A program made the position numbers and the translations under genes. A model generated the notes under the pieces. That model did not search any database. It was given only the letters and a program-made list of their open reading frames with translations, and was not told the origin of the DNA. A stretch of 64,000 nucleotides of DNA. Origin: Edaphobacter aggregans DSM 19364 (lineage in GTDB: Bacteria; Acidobacteriota; Terriglobia; Terriglobales; Acidobacteriaceae). The stretch is from assembly GCF_000745965.1 (NCBI RefSeq), contig NZ_JQKI01000005.1, forward strand, positions 124,001 through 188,000, in the 5' to 3' direction. Of this stretch, positions 8,134 through 16,957 are shown piece after piece (position 1 is the first letter of the stretch; the number at the start of each line of letters is the position of its first letter).

Positions 8134-9528
8134 ATGGTAAAGGTCTTTATCTCCAACCGGGTGATCACCCCACAGGGAATGAGACCGGCGGCGGTTGTGG
8201 TCGAGAACGGACGGATCGTCGCCGTGACTGAGCGTGACAGTGCGCCGCAGTCCTCGAACGTGCTCGACTTCGGTGATCTGGTCCTTATGCCTGGACTCGT
8301 CGACACTCACGTCCACATCAATGAGCCGGGTCGAACGGAGTGGGAGGGCTTCGAGACGGCCACTCGGGCGGCTGCGGCAGGCGGCATTACGACGCTGGTC
8401 GACATGCCTCTCAACTGCCTGCCCGAGACGACCACTGTTGATGCGCTCGAAGCCAAGCGCGCTGCCGCCGCAGGAAAGTGCTACGTCGACTGGGCAGCAT
8501 GGGGCGGCCTTACGGACGACAATCAAGGACACATCCTGGATCTGGCCAACGCTGGGGTTCGAGGCTTCAAGTGCTTCCTGATCGATCCCGGGATCGAAGG
8601 CCTGACGATGGTCACTGAAGCGGGCCTTGAACGCGCTGCGCCGACGCTGGCCGAGACCGGCCTGCCGCTGCTCGTTCATGCGGAGCTGCCGGGGCCGATT
8701 GCGGCACCCGCCCGTGAACTCAACGGGGCCGATTGGCAACGATATGAGACGTATCTGCGCTCGCGACCTGATGCAGCAGAGATCGAGGCGATCCGCATGC
8801 TCCTTCGGCTCTGCCGGAAGTATCGGTTTCGTCTCCACATCGTTCATCTGTCTACCGCGCTTGCGCTGGAGGAGTTGGCCGCCGCCGAGGCGGAGGGGCT
8901 TCCGATCACGGTTGAGACCTGTCCGCACTATCTGCACTTTGCGGCGGAAGAGATCGCTCTCTCCGCCACTCTGCTGAAGTGCGCTCCGCCGATCCGGTCC
9001 GCGCAGAACCGCGAGGCTCTGTGGAACGGGCTGCAGCAGGGGACGATCCATCTGATCGCCAGCGATCACTCGCCCTGCCCGCCCGCGATGAAGCGACAGG
9101 AAGAGGGTGACTTCCGGAAGGCCTGGGGCGGCATCGCGAGCCTATCCATTGCAGCGTCTATCGTGTGGACGGGAATGCGGGAACGCGGCATCTCATTGTG
9201 CAGGCTGCCCCAGTGGATGGCTCAGGCGCCTGCCGCACTCGCCGGCCTGTCCGCGAAGAAGGGCGCGATCGCTCCCGGAATGGACGCGGACCTGGTGGTC
9301 TTCGATCCCGATGCGAAATTTGAAGTTGATCCGTCACACCTTCACTACCGGCACAAGGTGTCGGCCTATCTCGGCGAATCGTTCTATGGGGTCGTCGAAC
9401 GAACATTTCTCAGAGGAGAAGAGATCTACAACAAAGGTGACTTTCCGGCGCTAGGGGCCGGGGAGGAACAGGTATCGTTGCACCTACGCCATGAGCACGT
9501 TCATGGCGCGCAGTCGTCTACTTGGTAG
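8134..9528 (+). CDS. allB: Allantoinase
   Basis: A 464-residue cyclic amidohydrolase that opens the hydantoin ring of allantoin to allantoate. The binuclear metal ligands expected for the family are present: DTHVHINEPG (His59, His61), the carboxylated Lys146 in RGFKCFL, His182 (VHAE), His238 (IVHLS) and Asp311 in SDHSPCPP. HINEPGRTEWEGF is a typical allantoinase signature and separates it from dihydroorotase and dihydropyrimidinase. The ATG at 8134 gives the standard N-terminus. The 3' end overlaps the longest reading of the next gene, but not if that gene starts at its GTG. It acts in the cytoplasm downstream of uricase, HIU hydrolase and OHCU decarboxylase, all encoded next to it. Confidence 0.95.
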   Translation: MVKVFISNRVITPQGMRPAAVVVENGRIVAVTERDSAPQSSNVLDFGDLVLMPGLVDTHVHINEPGRTEWEGFETATRAAAAGGITTLVDMPLNCLPETTTVDALEAKRAAAAGKCYVDWAAWGGLTDDNQGHILDLANAGVRGFKCFLIDPGIEGLTMVTEAGLERAAPTLAETGLPLLVHAELPGPIAAPARELNGADWQRYETYLRSRPDAAEIEAIRMLLRLCRKYRFRLHIVHLSTALALEELAAAEAEGLPITVETCPHYLHFAAEEIALSATLLKCAPPIRSAQNREALWNGLQQGTIHLIASDHSPCPPAMKRQEEGDFRKAWGGIASLSIAASIVWTGMRERGISLCRLPQWMAQAPAALAGLSAKKGAIAPGMDADLVVFDPDAKFEVDPSHLHYRHKVSAYLGESFYGVVERTFLRGEEIYNKGDFPALGAGEEQVSLHLRHEHVHGAQSSTW

Positions 9529-9559
9529 CGGCACTTACTTCGCAGTCGAAAGGCGCCTC

Positions 9560-11812
9560 GTGAGTCAACGCATCGTAGGAGTTTCGGTTCCCCGTAAAGA
9601 AGGTCCGGAGAAGGTCACCGGAAGGGCGAAGTATGTCGATGACCTTTCCTTCCCGGAGATGCTGTACGGCGCGACCGTACGCAGCACGATTGCGCGCGGA
9701 AGGATCACGGGCATTCGCTTTGGCGACGGAGTGCCGTGGGATGAGTTCGTCATCGTTACGGCGGAGGACATTCCCGGCAAAAACACCGTGTCGCTGATCA
9801 TGGACGATCAGCCTTGCCTGGCGGACGAGTTTATCAATCATCCAGAGGAGCCTATCCTTCTGCTCGCTCACCCGAACCGCCATCTGCTGCCGCTTGCGGT
9901 TTCCGCTGTCGAGATCACCTATGAAGGTTTGCCCTCCATCCATTCCATCGAAGAGAGTGAGCGGCAGCAGGAGATCATCTGGGGCGACGACAACACCTTC
10001 AAGAGCTACCTGATCGAGAAGGGAGAGGTCGATACGATCTGGAAGGATGCTGCCTGGATCGTCGAGGGTGAGTATTCGACCGGGGCGCAGGAACAGCTCT
10101 ACATCGAAAACAACGGCGTGATCGCGCAGTACAGCGAGGCTGACGGAGCCACGGTGTGGGGCTCCATGCAATGCCCCTTCTACGTGCACAATGCACTGAT
10201 GGCGCTCACCGGACTGCCGGAGGACAAGGTGCGCGTCGTGCAGACGGAGACCGGTGGGGCCTTCGGCGGCAAAGAGGAGTACCCCTCGATGATCGCCGGT
10301 CATGCCGTTCTGCTCGCGAAGAAGTCAGGACGTCCCGTAAAGATCGTCTACGACCGCGCCGAAGACATGGCTGCGACAACCAAGCGGCACCCTTCGCGAA
10401 CGCGCCATCGCACCGCGGTGAACAAGGACGGCAAACTGCTGGGCGGCGAGATCGAGTTCGTGATCGACGGCGGCGCATACTCGACGCTGTCTCCGGTGGT
10501 GCTCTCCCGCGGGACCATCCACGCCGCCGGTCCATACTATTGGCCGTCGATTCGCGTTCGCGCCAAGGCTGTGGCGACGAACACTCCGCCGCACGGTGCG
10601 TTTCGTGGATTCGGCGCTCCGCAGAGCCTCTTCGCGCTGGAACGCCACATGGATCATGTGGCGCGCACCATCGGCCTCGCCCCGGAGGAGTTCCGGCGCA
10701 GAAATCTTTTGAAGCCGGGACAGACGACGGCCACGCAACAGGAGATTCGCGAGCCGATCGACCTGCAGCACTTGCTCGATCGCGCGCTCGAGCTTTCGGA
10801 CTATCACGCCAAGGCAGAACGATTCGCGATTCACAACCCTGGCAGCTCGAAGAAGAAAGGAATCGGAATCGCCGCGTTCTTCCATGGTGCGGGATTCACA
10901 GGCTCCGGCGAAAGATATCTCAACTCGCTCGTCGGCGTGGAGGCCACGGACCAGGGAGACGTCAGGGTGCTGGTGTCGAGCACGGAGTTTGGGCAGGGCA
11001 CGAACACGATTCTGTGCCAGATCGCCGCCGAGACGCTGGGGCTCGAGTACGACGACGTTCACATGGCGCCCATCGATACGTGCGCCGTTCCGAACAGCGG
11101 CCCGACGGTCGCCTCGCGTACCGCGATGATCATCGGCAAACTCGTGCAGTCCGCCGCGCTCGGCCTCCAGCAGACGCTTGCCTCATCCGGCTTGCTCACC
11201 CTTCCTGCAACACGCGAAGAGTTTCGCGCTGCATGCGGAGACTACATTCGCAGCTTCGGTACATTGCAGTCGTGCAGCCGCTATCAGGCTCCGCCGAATA
11301 TCTTCTGGGACGATGCGAAGTATCAGGGTGAGGCCTATCCAGCATTTGCCTGGGCCGTGCACGTGGCAGAGGTTACGGTGGACACAACGACCTACAATGT
11401 CACTATCGATGACTTTGTTGCGCTCCAGGAGGTCGGAAAGGTCCTGCATCCCGTGCTCGCCGTAGGGCAGATCGAAGGCGGCGTTGCGCAGGGGATCGGC
11501 TACGCACTCTACGAGAAGGTCGTATGGCAGAACGGACGGATGCTGAATAACCAGATGACGAACTACATCATGCCAACGTCCCAGGATATCCCGCCAATCC
11601 GCGTCTACTTCGAGGAGATCCCGTATCCTTACGGACCGTATGGAGCCAAGGGAATCGGGGAGCTGCCGATAGATGGTCCCGCACCCGCAATCGTCAACGC
11701 CATCGTCGATGCAACCGGGGGCAACTTTCGCTCGATTCCGTTGATGCCCGAAGATATCTTCGCCGGCCTGATCGACGCTCGCGCTGAAGCGGTTGCGGAG
11801 GTCGCGCGATGA
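9560..11812 (+). CDS. Xanthine dehydrogenase, molybdopterin-binding subunit
   Basis: Catalytic large subunit of a molybdenum hydroxylase that oxidises hypoxanthine/xanthine to urate. It has the family start VPRKEGPEKVTGRAKYVDDL, the Mo-pterin loops TGGAFGGKEEYPS and GAFRGFGAPQ, the late pterin segment STEFGQGTNT, and the catalytic glutamate in GAKGIGELP near the C-terminus. I chose the GTG at 9560, which follows AAAGG and leaves about 750 residues; an ATG at 9491 in frame would add 23 atypical residues and overlap allantoinase. Fe-S and FAD subunit genes follow with ATGA overlaps, so the three form one enzyme. The purine neighbours make xanthine the likely substrate over CO or aldehydes. No XdhC-type cofactor-insertion gene is seen in the window. 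Confidence 0.9.
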   Translation: MSQRIVGVSVPRKEGPEKVTGRAKYVDDLSFPEMLYGATVRSTIARGRITGIRFGDGVPWDEFVIVTAEDIPGKNTVSLIMDDQPCLADEFINHPEEPILLLAHPNRHLLPLAVSAVEITYEGLPSIHSIEESERQQEIIWGDDNTFKSYLIEKGEVDTIWKDAAWIVEGEYSTGAQEQLYIENNGVIAQYSEADGATVWGSMQCPFYVHNALMALTGLPEDKVRVVQTETGGAFGGKEEYPSMIAGHAVLLAKKSGRPVKIVYDRAEDMAATTKRHPSRTRHRTAVNKDGKLLGGEIEFVIDGGAYSTLSPVVLSRGTIHAAGPYYWPSIRVRAKAVATNTPPHGAFRGFGAPQSLFALERHMDHVARTIGLAPEEFRRRNLLKPGQTTATQQEIREPIDLQHLLDRALELSDYHAKAERFAIHNPGSSKKKGIGIAAFFHGAGFTGSGERYLNSLVGVEATDQGDVRVLVSSTEFGQGTNTILCQIAAETLGLEYDDVHMAPIDTCAVPNSGPTVASRTAMIIGKLVQSAALGLQQTLASSGLLTLPATREEFRAACGDYIRSFGTLQSCSRYQAPPNIFWDDAKYQGEAYPAFAWAVHVAEVTVDTTTYNVTIDDFVALQEVGKVLHPVLAVGQIEGGVAQGIGYALYEKVVWQNGRMLNNQMTNYIMPTSQDIPPIRVYFEEIPYPYGPYGAKGIGELPIDGPAPAIVNAIVDATGGNFRSIPLMPEDIFAGLIDARAEAVAEVAR

Positions 11813-12345
11813 GCAATCAGCCACAGGACGTGCCACGCACCGAGGTTCACTTCACGGTCAACGGCAGGCCATGCTGCATTCTTGTGTATCCCATGCAGAG
11901 GCTTCTGGATGTGCTGCGATGTGAGCTGGGTCTCACGGGAACGAAAGAGGGCTGCGGCGAAGGCGAGTGCGGTTCGTGCTCGGTCCTGCTGAACGGCGAA
12001 CTGGTCAACAGCTGCCTGGTGCCGATCCTGCAGGCAGAAGGCGCGGAGGTGCGCACCATCGAAGGCCTCGCTAGCGACAGTCTGCATCCAGTGCAGCGAG
12101 CTTTTCTCGAGTGCGGAGGAGCGCAGTGCGGCATCTGCACCCCCGGCATGATCGTCGCGACCGTCCACCTGCTGCAGCGCTGTCCTGACCCATCGCTGCC
12201 GCAGATTCAGGAGGCGCTGAGTGGAAACCTCTGTCGCTGCACCGGCTACTCGCGCATCTTCGAGGCGGTGCGGGAGTGTGCAAGGCAAGGCGCCGCGCAG
12301 GAGTCGGAAGAATACTCCGCCGGCACCTCAAGGAGCACGCGATGA
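11809..12345 (+). CDS. Xanthine dehydrogenase, [2Fe-2S] subunit
   Basis: A 178-residue iron-sulfur subunit that relays electrons from the molybdenum centre to FAD. The plant-ferredoxin-type cluster ligands are Cys49, Cys54, Cys57 (GCGEGECGSC) and Cys69. The second cluster domain has Cys107, Cys110 (CGICTPG), Cys142 and Cys144 (CRCTGY). Length and order match small subunits of the xanthine dehydrogenase/CO dehydrogenase family. The ATG overlaps the stop of the molybdenum subunit (ATGA), and its own stop overlaps the start of the FAD subunit the same way, indicating translational coupling and fixed stoichiometry. Confidence 0.95.
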   Translation: MSNQPQDVPRTEVHFTVNGRPCCILVYPMQRLLDVLRCELGLTGTKEGCGEGECGSCSVLLNGELVNSCLVPILQAEGAEVRTIEGLASDSLHPVQRAFLECGGAQCGICTPGMIVATVHLLQRCPDPSLPQIQEALSGNLCRCTGYSRIFEAVRECARQGAAQESEEYSAGTSRSTR

Positions 12346-13748
12346 GATCGCTGCCCTCAAACTACGAACTTGTGGCTCCGGGCTCCCTGGCGTCGGTTCT
12401 CGCGCTGCTCGCACGCGAACCCGGCTGGACTCCTGTCGCCGGCGGCACAGAGGTGATGGTGCAGTATGGCGCGGGCAAGCTCGCTGCGCAAAGACTAGTC
12501 AGCATCTGGGGGATTCCGGAGCTGCGCCGCATCGAGACGATCGCCGATGAGCTGCACATCGGAGCAGGATGCACCTACACCGACCTGCGCCGAGACTCCG
12601 TTATCACAAGTGAGTTTCCTCTGCTCAGCACCGCGGCCTCCTGGACCGGCAGCATCGCGAACCAGAACCGCGGCACGCTCGGCGGAAACATCGTCAATGC
12701 GTCGCCGGCAGCGGACTCGCTCCCTGCCCTTCTCGCCTATGAAGCTGAGCTGATCCTGACCTCGGCGCGAGGAGAACGCCGCGTACCTTACGGTGATTTT
12801 CATACCGGCTACAAGCAGACGCTTCTGTCGCCCGACGAACTGATCCGCACAATCGTTCTCAAGCGCAGGTTCGCGCAGTACGTCGGCTACGCACGGAAGG
12901 TGGGCACACGCAGCGCACAAGCTATCTCGAAGTTATGTATGGCTGGGCTTGCAAAGACCTCGGGAAAGAGTATCGATGACGTACGAATAAGCATCGCCAG
13001 CATGGCTCCGATTCCTCTCCGGTTACGAGCCACAGAACAGGTTCTACTGGAACGAGAGTGGAGCATAGAGACTCTGCGCGCTGCACGTCGCGCCCTCGAA
13101 TCCGAGGTCTCTCCCATCGATGACATCCGCTCAACCCGCGCCTATCGCGTTGCCGTCGCAGGAAATCTTCTGGAGGAGTTTCTCTACACGCTGTTTCCGC
13201 GTGACGGAGCGATCGATCAACGCCTGAACCAGGTTCTCGAACGATGGAACGCCCTTCCGTTTGAAGACGCTGCCACAGAAATTCTCTCCTGCTGCGGTTC
13301 CTATGCGTGGGCAAAGAAGGTCACGGCAGCGAGGCCATTTAGCGACACCGAAGCTCTCTTACAGAGTGCAAGCGCGGTCTGGCGCTCCATGCAGCCGGAG
13401 GAGTGGATGGAGGCGTTTCGCAGCCATCCCCGAATCGGCGAACGCCATGCAGAGGTCGAGACCACCGCGGTCTCTCAAGCGTGGTCCGCAGGCGAGCAGA
13501 CGGCCGTCCACACGGCAGACGCCGAGATTCGGCGAGCCATCGCAGAGGGAAACCGGCGCTATGAGGAGAGGTTCGCAAGGATCTTTCTCGTCTGTGCTTC
13601 GGGCAAGCAGCCGCAAGAGATTCTCAAGATTCTTGAACGCCGGCTGACGAATGACGACGACACAGAGCTGCACGAATCAGCTGCGGAACAGGAACAAATC
13701 CTGCGGCTTCGTCTGAGACGATGGCTTGGCGATCAGGAGGGGATGTGA
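12342..13748 (+). CDS. Fused xanthine dehydrogenase FAD subunit and OHCU decarboxylase
   Basis: A 468-residue two-domain protein. Residues 1 to about 288 are the FAD-binding medium subunit of a molybdenum hydroxylase (VAGGTEVMVQY at 32-42, then NQNRGTLGGNIVNASPAADS at 108-127). Residues about 293-468 are a 2-oxo-4-hydroxy-4-carboxy-5-ureidoimidazoline (OHCU) decarboxylase: SHPRIGERH with catalytic His362, a glutamate-rich helix (EQTAVHTADAEIRRAIAEGN), and YEERFARIFLVCASGK at 407-422 with a following ERRLTND helix. One chain would thus serve the first and fourth steps of xanthine-to-allantoin conversion. Frame is continuous through the junction, with no stop or new ribosome site. The ATG at 12342 overlaps the previous stop; an upstream ATG at 12276 lies inside the Fe-S gene. 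Decarboxylase fusions with uricase are known (Bacillus PucL); this partner is unusual to me. Confidence 0.9.
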   Translation: MRSLPSNYELVAPGSLASVLALLAREPGWTPVAGGTEVMVQYGAGKLAAQRLVSIWGIPELRRIETIADELHIGAGCTYTDLRRDSVITSEFPLLSTAASWTGSIANQNRGTLGGNIVNASPAADSLPALLAYEAELILTSARGERRVPYGDFHTGYKQTLLSPDELIRTIVLKRRFAQYVGYARKVGTRSAQAISKLCMAGLAKTSGKSIDDVRISIASMAPIPLRLRATEQVLLEREWSIETLRAARRALESEVSPIDDIRSTRAYRVAVAGNLLEEFLYTLFPRDGAIDQRLNQVLERWNALPFEDAATEILSCCGSYAWAKKVTAARPFSDTEALLQSASAVWRSMQPEEWMEAFRSHPRIGERHAEVETTAVSQAWSAGEQTAVHTADAEIRRAIAEGNRRYEERFARIFLVCASGKQPQEILKILERRLTNDDDTELHESAAEQEQILRLRLRRWLGDQEGM

Positions 13749-14089
13749 AGGGAATTTCGACGCACGTGCTCGACACGGCGCTTGGAACGGCGGCGGCGGC
13801 AGTCAGCGTCGTGCTGGAGCGCGCCGGGGAAGACGGAGGCTGGCAGTCGCTCTCGGCGCAGCAAACCGACAGCGATGGCAGATGCCGACAGCTTCTGCCC
13901 GAGGATGTCTCCTTGCAGCCTGGGCAATATCGGCTTCGATTCGACACGGGCGCTTACTACAAAACGAAGTCGATCGAAGGCCTCTATCCATTCGTCGAAG
14001 TCACCTTCGTCGTGAGGGAATCAGACACGCATCTGCATATACCGCTGCTGCTGACAGCGAATGGTTACACGACGTATCGGGGGACCTAG
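13745..14089 (+). CDS. 5-Hydroxyisourate hydrolase (transthyretin-like)
   Basis: A 114-residue enzyme that hydrolyses 5-hydroxyisourate, the product of urate oxidase, to OHCU. The family signatures are ISTHVLDTALG (4-14, with His7), HLHIPLLL (96-103, with active-site His98), and a C-terminal YRGT that corresponds to the canonical YRGS. I place the start at GTG 13745, preceded by AGGAGG at 13735-13740, because this gives exactly the family N-terminus; an ATG at 13721 adds eight residues and overlaps the upstream gene more. The GTG overlaps the TGA of the FAD-decarboxylase fusion. No signal peptide, so it is cytoplasmic. Confidence 0.93.
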   Translation: MKGISTHVLDTALGTAAAAVSVVLERAGEDGGWQSLSAQQTDSDGRCRQLLPEDVSLQPGQYRLRFDTGAYYKTKSIEGLYPFVEVTFVVRESDTHLHIPLLLTANGYTTYRGT

Positions 14090-14094
14090 AGACG

Positions 14095-14943
14095 ATGATC
14101 ACACTGGCGGAGAACAGGTACGGAAAGTGTCGCGTGCGCGTCGTTCGCGTGAAGCGCGATCGCCCCATGCACCTGTTTCAGGAGTGGACGGTAGAGGTTC
14201 TGCTTACGGGCGACTTCCTCGACTGCTACGAGAGGGGCGATAACTCACGCATTCTGGCGACCGATACGATGAAGAACACGGTCTACTCGCTTGCGAGGGA
14301 TACGACCGTTCCGTCGATTGAGGGCTTCGCGCTGGAGCTAACGGCGTTCCTTCTTCAGAACAACCCTCAGGTCGAGACAGCAACCGTCTCCATCGCCAGT
14401 GTTCCCTGGAAGCATATCGCGATCGATGGCACGGTCTTTCCTTCGGCCTTCCTCCAGGAGAGCCGCGAGCTCGAGACCACAACGGTCACGCACGCTCAGA
14501 ACGGGAAGGCTTCTGTCTCTTCGGGGCTGGACAGCCTGGTCATCATGAAGACGTCGAACTCCGGATTCGAAGGCTTTCTGCGCGACGCGCACACGACGCT
14601 CGCCGAGACCTCAGACCGACTTTTTGGCACCGCAGTGCGAGCCCAGTGGAAGTACGACGGCTCGGCGCTGCCGTTCGAGGATCTGAGGAAGGTCGCCAGA
14701 GATACGCTGCTGAAGATCTTTGCCGAACACGACAGTAAATCGGTGCAGCATACACTCTATGCCATGGGAAAGGGCGTTCTAGAAGCAGTGCCTGAGATTC
14801 CGGAGATCGAGCTGACGATGCCGAACAAGCACTGCCTGCTGGTCGACCTGTCGCGATTTGGAAAGACCAATCCCAATGAGATCTTCGTTCCCACAGAGGA
14901 GCCTTATGGATTTATCGAGGCAAGGATCCGCCGTGAGAGCTGA
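14095..14943 (+). CDS. Urate oxidase (uricase)
   Basis: A 282-residue cofactor-free oxidase that converts urate and O2 to 5-hydroxyisourate and H2O2. Catalytic dyad candidates Lys11 (NRYGKCRVRV) and Thr56 (ATDTMKNTVY) are present, as are Arg175 in the SDRLFGT helix, the SVQHTLY strand (216-222) and the NKH triad with His246 in MPNKHCLLVD. The protein is slightly short for the family but covers both tunnelling-fold domains. ATG at 14095 is used; upstream in-frame sequence belongs to the HIU hydrolase region in another frame. It follows HIU hydrolase by five bases and overlaps the next gene by about 38. H2O2 made here needs disposal, but no catalase is visible nearby. Confidence 0.94.
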   Translation: MITLAENRYGKCRVRVVRVKRDRPMHLFQEWTVEVLLTGDFLDCYERGDNSRILATDTMKNTVYSLARDTTVPSIEGFALELTAFLLQNNPQVETATVSIASVPWKHIAIDGTVFPSAFLQESRELETTTVTHAQNGKASVSSGLDSLVIMKTSNSGFEGFLRDAHTTLAETSDRLFGTAVRAQWKYDGSALPFEDLRKVARDTLLKIFAEHDSKSVQHTLYAMGKGVLEAVPEIPEIELTMPNKHCLLVDLSRFGKTNPNEIFVPTEEPYGFIEARIRRES

Positions 14944-16219
14944 TCTGGCGGAGCCGCTCGAGCGCGCGAAGGAAGCCACCAGCACCGCCTCGCGCGCCGC
15001 TGAAATCAAGGAGCGATGCCGGCAGCTCGCGCAGATCACCGATATCCCGGGTCAGACGACGCGCAGCTTTCTTTCGCCGGCGATGCGCAGGTGCATGGGA
15101 ACGGTACAGTCGTGGATGGAAGCGGCGCAGATGTCAATCACGATCGATGCAGCCGGAAATCTTCGCGGCCTCTATCCCGGCAGTCGTCCGGACGCACTGC
15201 GCCTTGTCGTCGGTTCGCATCTGGATACGGTTCCGAATGCAGGCGCGTTCGATGGCGTTCTCGGCGTCCTTCTGGGACTCGCTCTGGTTGAATCGCTGGA
15301 AGGCCAGAGGCTCTCCTTCGCAATCGAGCTCATCGCCTTTTCCGAGGAGGAAGGGGTCCGGTTTGGCGTTCCGTTTATCGGAAGCCGCGCAGTGACGGGT
15401 CAGATCGACCGGGAACTGCTTTCCACGCAGGATGCAGAGGGAATCTCAGTCCGCCAGGCGATGCTGGACTTCGGCCTTGATCCCGAGCGTCTTCCAGAAG
15501 CGACACTCGACAGAGCAGCAGCAGCCTACTTGGAGTTTCACATCGAGCAAGGCCCTGCGCTCGAGAGCGAAGATCGTTCGCTCGGGGTAGTCGATTGCAT
15601 CGCCGGGCAGACACGGGGCGAGGTCATCTTCACCGGAGCTTCGAATCATGCGGGCACGACTCCCATGCGCCTGCGTCGTGATGCGCTGGCCGCTGCGGCT
15701 GAGTGGATTGCCGCTGTGGAGCGCCTCGCACGAAACGAGGAAGGGCTGGTTGCAACCGTGGGTCGCATCGAGGTACATCCTGGCGCCGAAAATGTGATCG
15801 CAGGAGAGGCGCAAGCAAGCCTTGACGTTCGCCATGCGGACGATGCGATGCGGCGGTCTGCAGTCGAGCGTCTGATCGCCGCGACCGAGTCGATCGCTCG
15901 CGCGCGCAGTCTCGAAGCAAGGTGGTGCTTGCAGATGGATCAGGTAGCGGTGGCAATGGACGCGCAGCTCTCGCAAATGGCCGTGGATGCCATTCGCGGG
16001 ATCGGCTTGCAGCCTTTGCGAATGATGAGCGGAGCCGGACACGATGCCATGATCATCGCCAGCCGGCTTCCTTCGGCCATGATCTTTTTGCGAAGCCCCG
16101 GCGGAATCAGTCATCATCCTGATGAGTCGGTGCGCATCGAAGACGTTGCCAATGCCCTGAACGCAGGCCTTGGCTTCCTGAGAGGATTCCACAAAGTGAT
16201 AATTGGAGCGCATGCATAA
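14906..16219 (+). CDS. Allantoate amidohydrolase (M20 metallopeptidase family)
   Basis: A 437-residue Zn/Mn-dependent amidohydrolase of the M20 family. Metal ligands are visible as GSHLDTVPNAGAFDG (His105, Asp116), FSEEEGVRFG (Glu148/Glu149), LEFHIEQGPALE, and a C-terminal SHHPDES. The dimerisation domain contains GASNHAGTTPM. Family members split into allantoate amidohydrolase, ureidoglycolate amidohydrolase and N-carbamoyl-amino-acid amidases. I assign allantoate because a second, different homologue two genes on matches ureidoglycolate enzymes better. The ATG at 14906 follows AGAGGAG; an ATG at 14858 would extend further into uricase. Product would be (S)-ureidoglycine with CO2 and ammonia release. 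The two M20 roles could be swapped. Confidence 0.88.
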   Translation: MDLSRQGSAVRADLAEPLERAKEATSTASRAAEIKERCRQLAQITDIPGQTTRSFLSPAMRRCMGTVQSWMEAAQMSITIDAAGNLRGLYPGSRPDALRLVVGSHLDTVPNAGAFDGVLGVLLGLALVESLEGQRLSFAIELIAFSEEEGVRFGVPFIGSRAVTGQIDRELLSTQDAEGISVRQAMLDFGLDPERLPEATLDRAAAAYLEFHIEQGPALESEDRSLGVVDCIAGQTRGEVIFTGASNHAGTTPMRLRRDALAAAAEWIAAVERLARNEEGLVATVGRIEVHPGAENVIAGEAQASLDVRHADDAMRRSAVERLIAATESIARARSLEARWCLQMDQVAVAMDAQLSQMAVDAIRGIGLQPLRMMSGAGHDAMIIASRLPSAMIFLRSPGGISHHPDESVRIEDVANALNAGLGFLRGFHKVIIGAHA

Positions 16220-16952
16220 TCTCGGACAGACACGAAGTAGCCATCAACGCAATCACCTGCTGCAAACTCCGGATACTTTTGTACGCACCGCTTTGCCGGG
16301 CTCGCAGGCCGCGACCGCCATCGTTCACTGCACGCCGCAGATTGGTGCCGCGTTCACGCAATACACCGTCGAGTTTGAGCCTGCGGGAACGCTCGGCCCC
16401 GCGGTGGCACAACGATTTCTCTACGTTCTGGAAGGCGGTCTCGAAGTTCATGCCGAAGGCCAGGTTCATCGCCTTGCGAAAGAAGGCTTTGCCTATCTCC
16501 CCGCGGGAGCCGACCACACAGTGGTCGCATCGAAGCGCAGCCGCGCAGCGGTGATCGAAAAGAGATACGTTCCTCTTGCCACAGCGAAGCCTGGCGAGGC
16601 CATCTTCGGACAGGTCGCGGACGTCGCAGGCCAGCCGCTGATGGGCGATGAGGCACTTGAGGTCAAGGTCCTGATACCGGATCAGCCGGGCTACGATTTT
16701 GCAGTGAATGTCATGACCTATCAGGCAGGCGCTGCTCTCTCCATGGTGGAGATCCACGTGATGGAGCATGGCCTGCTGATGCTTGAGGGCGGAGGCATCT
16801 ATCGGCTCGGCGACTCGTGGTATCCGGTCGAAGCGGGCGACTTCATCTGGATGGCTCCTTACTGTCCGCAGTGGTTCGGTGCGATCGGAAAGGCGCCTGC
16901 GAAGTACCTCATCTACAAGGAGACGAATCGCCATCCACTGGACGGCGCCTAG
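16212..16952 (+). CDS. (S)-ureidoglycine aminohydrolase (bicupin)
   Basis: A 246-residue two-cupin protein that removes ammonia from (S)-ureidoglycine to give (S)-ureidoglycolate. The C-terminal cupin has the metal-binding set of the YlbA/AllE family: Glu180, His182 and His186 in SMVEIHVMEHGLLMLEG, and Gln220 in PYCPQWFG. It also has YKETNR near the C-terminus in the place of the family's conserved substrate-contact lysine. The N-terminal cupin lacks a full metal set, as usual. The ATG at 16212 overlaps the stop of the allantoate amidohydrolase; a TTG at 16203 is an alternative. Its place between two M20 amidohydrolases reproduces the plant order of reactions. Confidence 0.93.
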   Translation: MHNLGQTRSSHQRNHLLQTPDTFVRTALPGSQAATAIVHCTPQIGAAFTQYTVEFEPAGTLGPAVAQRFLYVLEGGLEVHAEGQVHRLAKEGFAYLPAGADHTVVASKRSRAAVIEKRYVPLATAKPGEAIFGQVADVAGQPLMGDEALEVKVLIPDQPGYDFAVNVMTYQAGAALSMVEIHVMEHGLLMLEGGGIYRLGDSWYPVEAGDFIWMAPYCPQWFGAIGKAPAKYLIYKETNRHPLDGA

Positions 16953-16957
16953 GCACG

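Noticed and set aside
13726..14943. 405-residue uricase with an extra N-terminal domain
   Set aside because: The first 123 residues are the HIU hydrolase region read in another frame; the uricase core starts at 14095.
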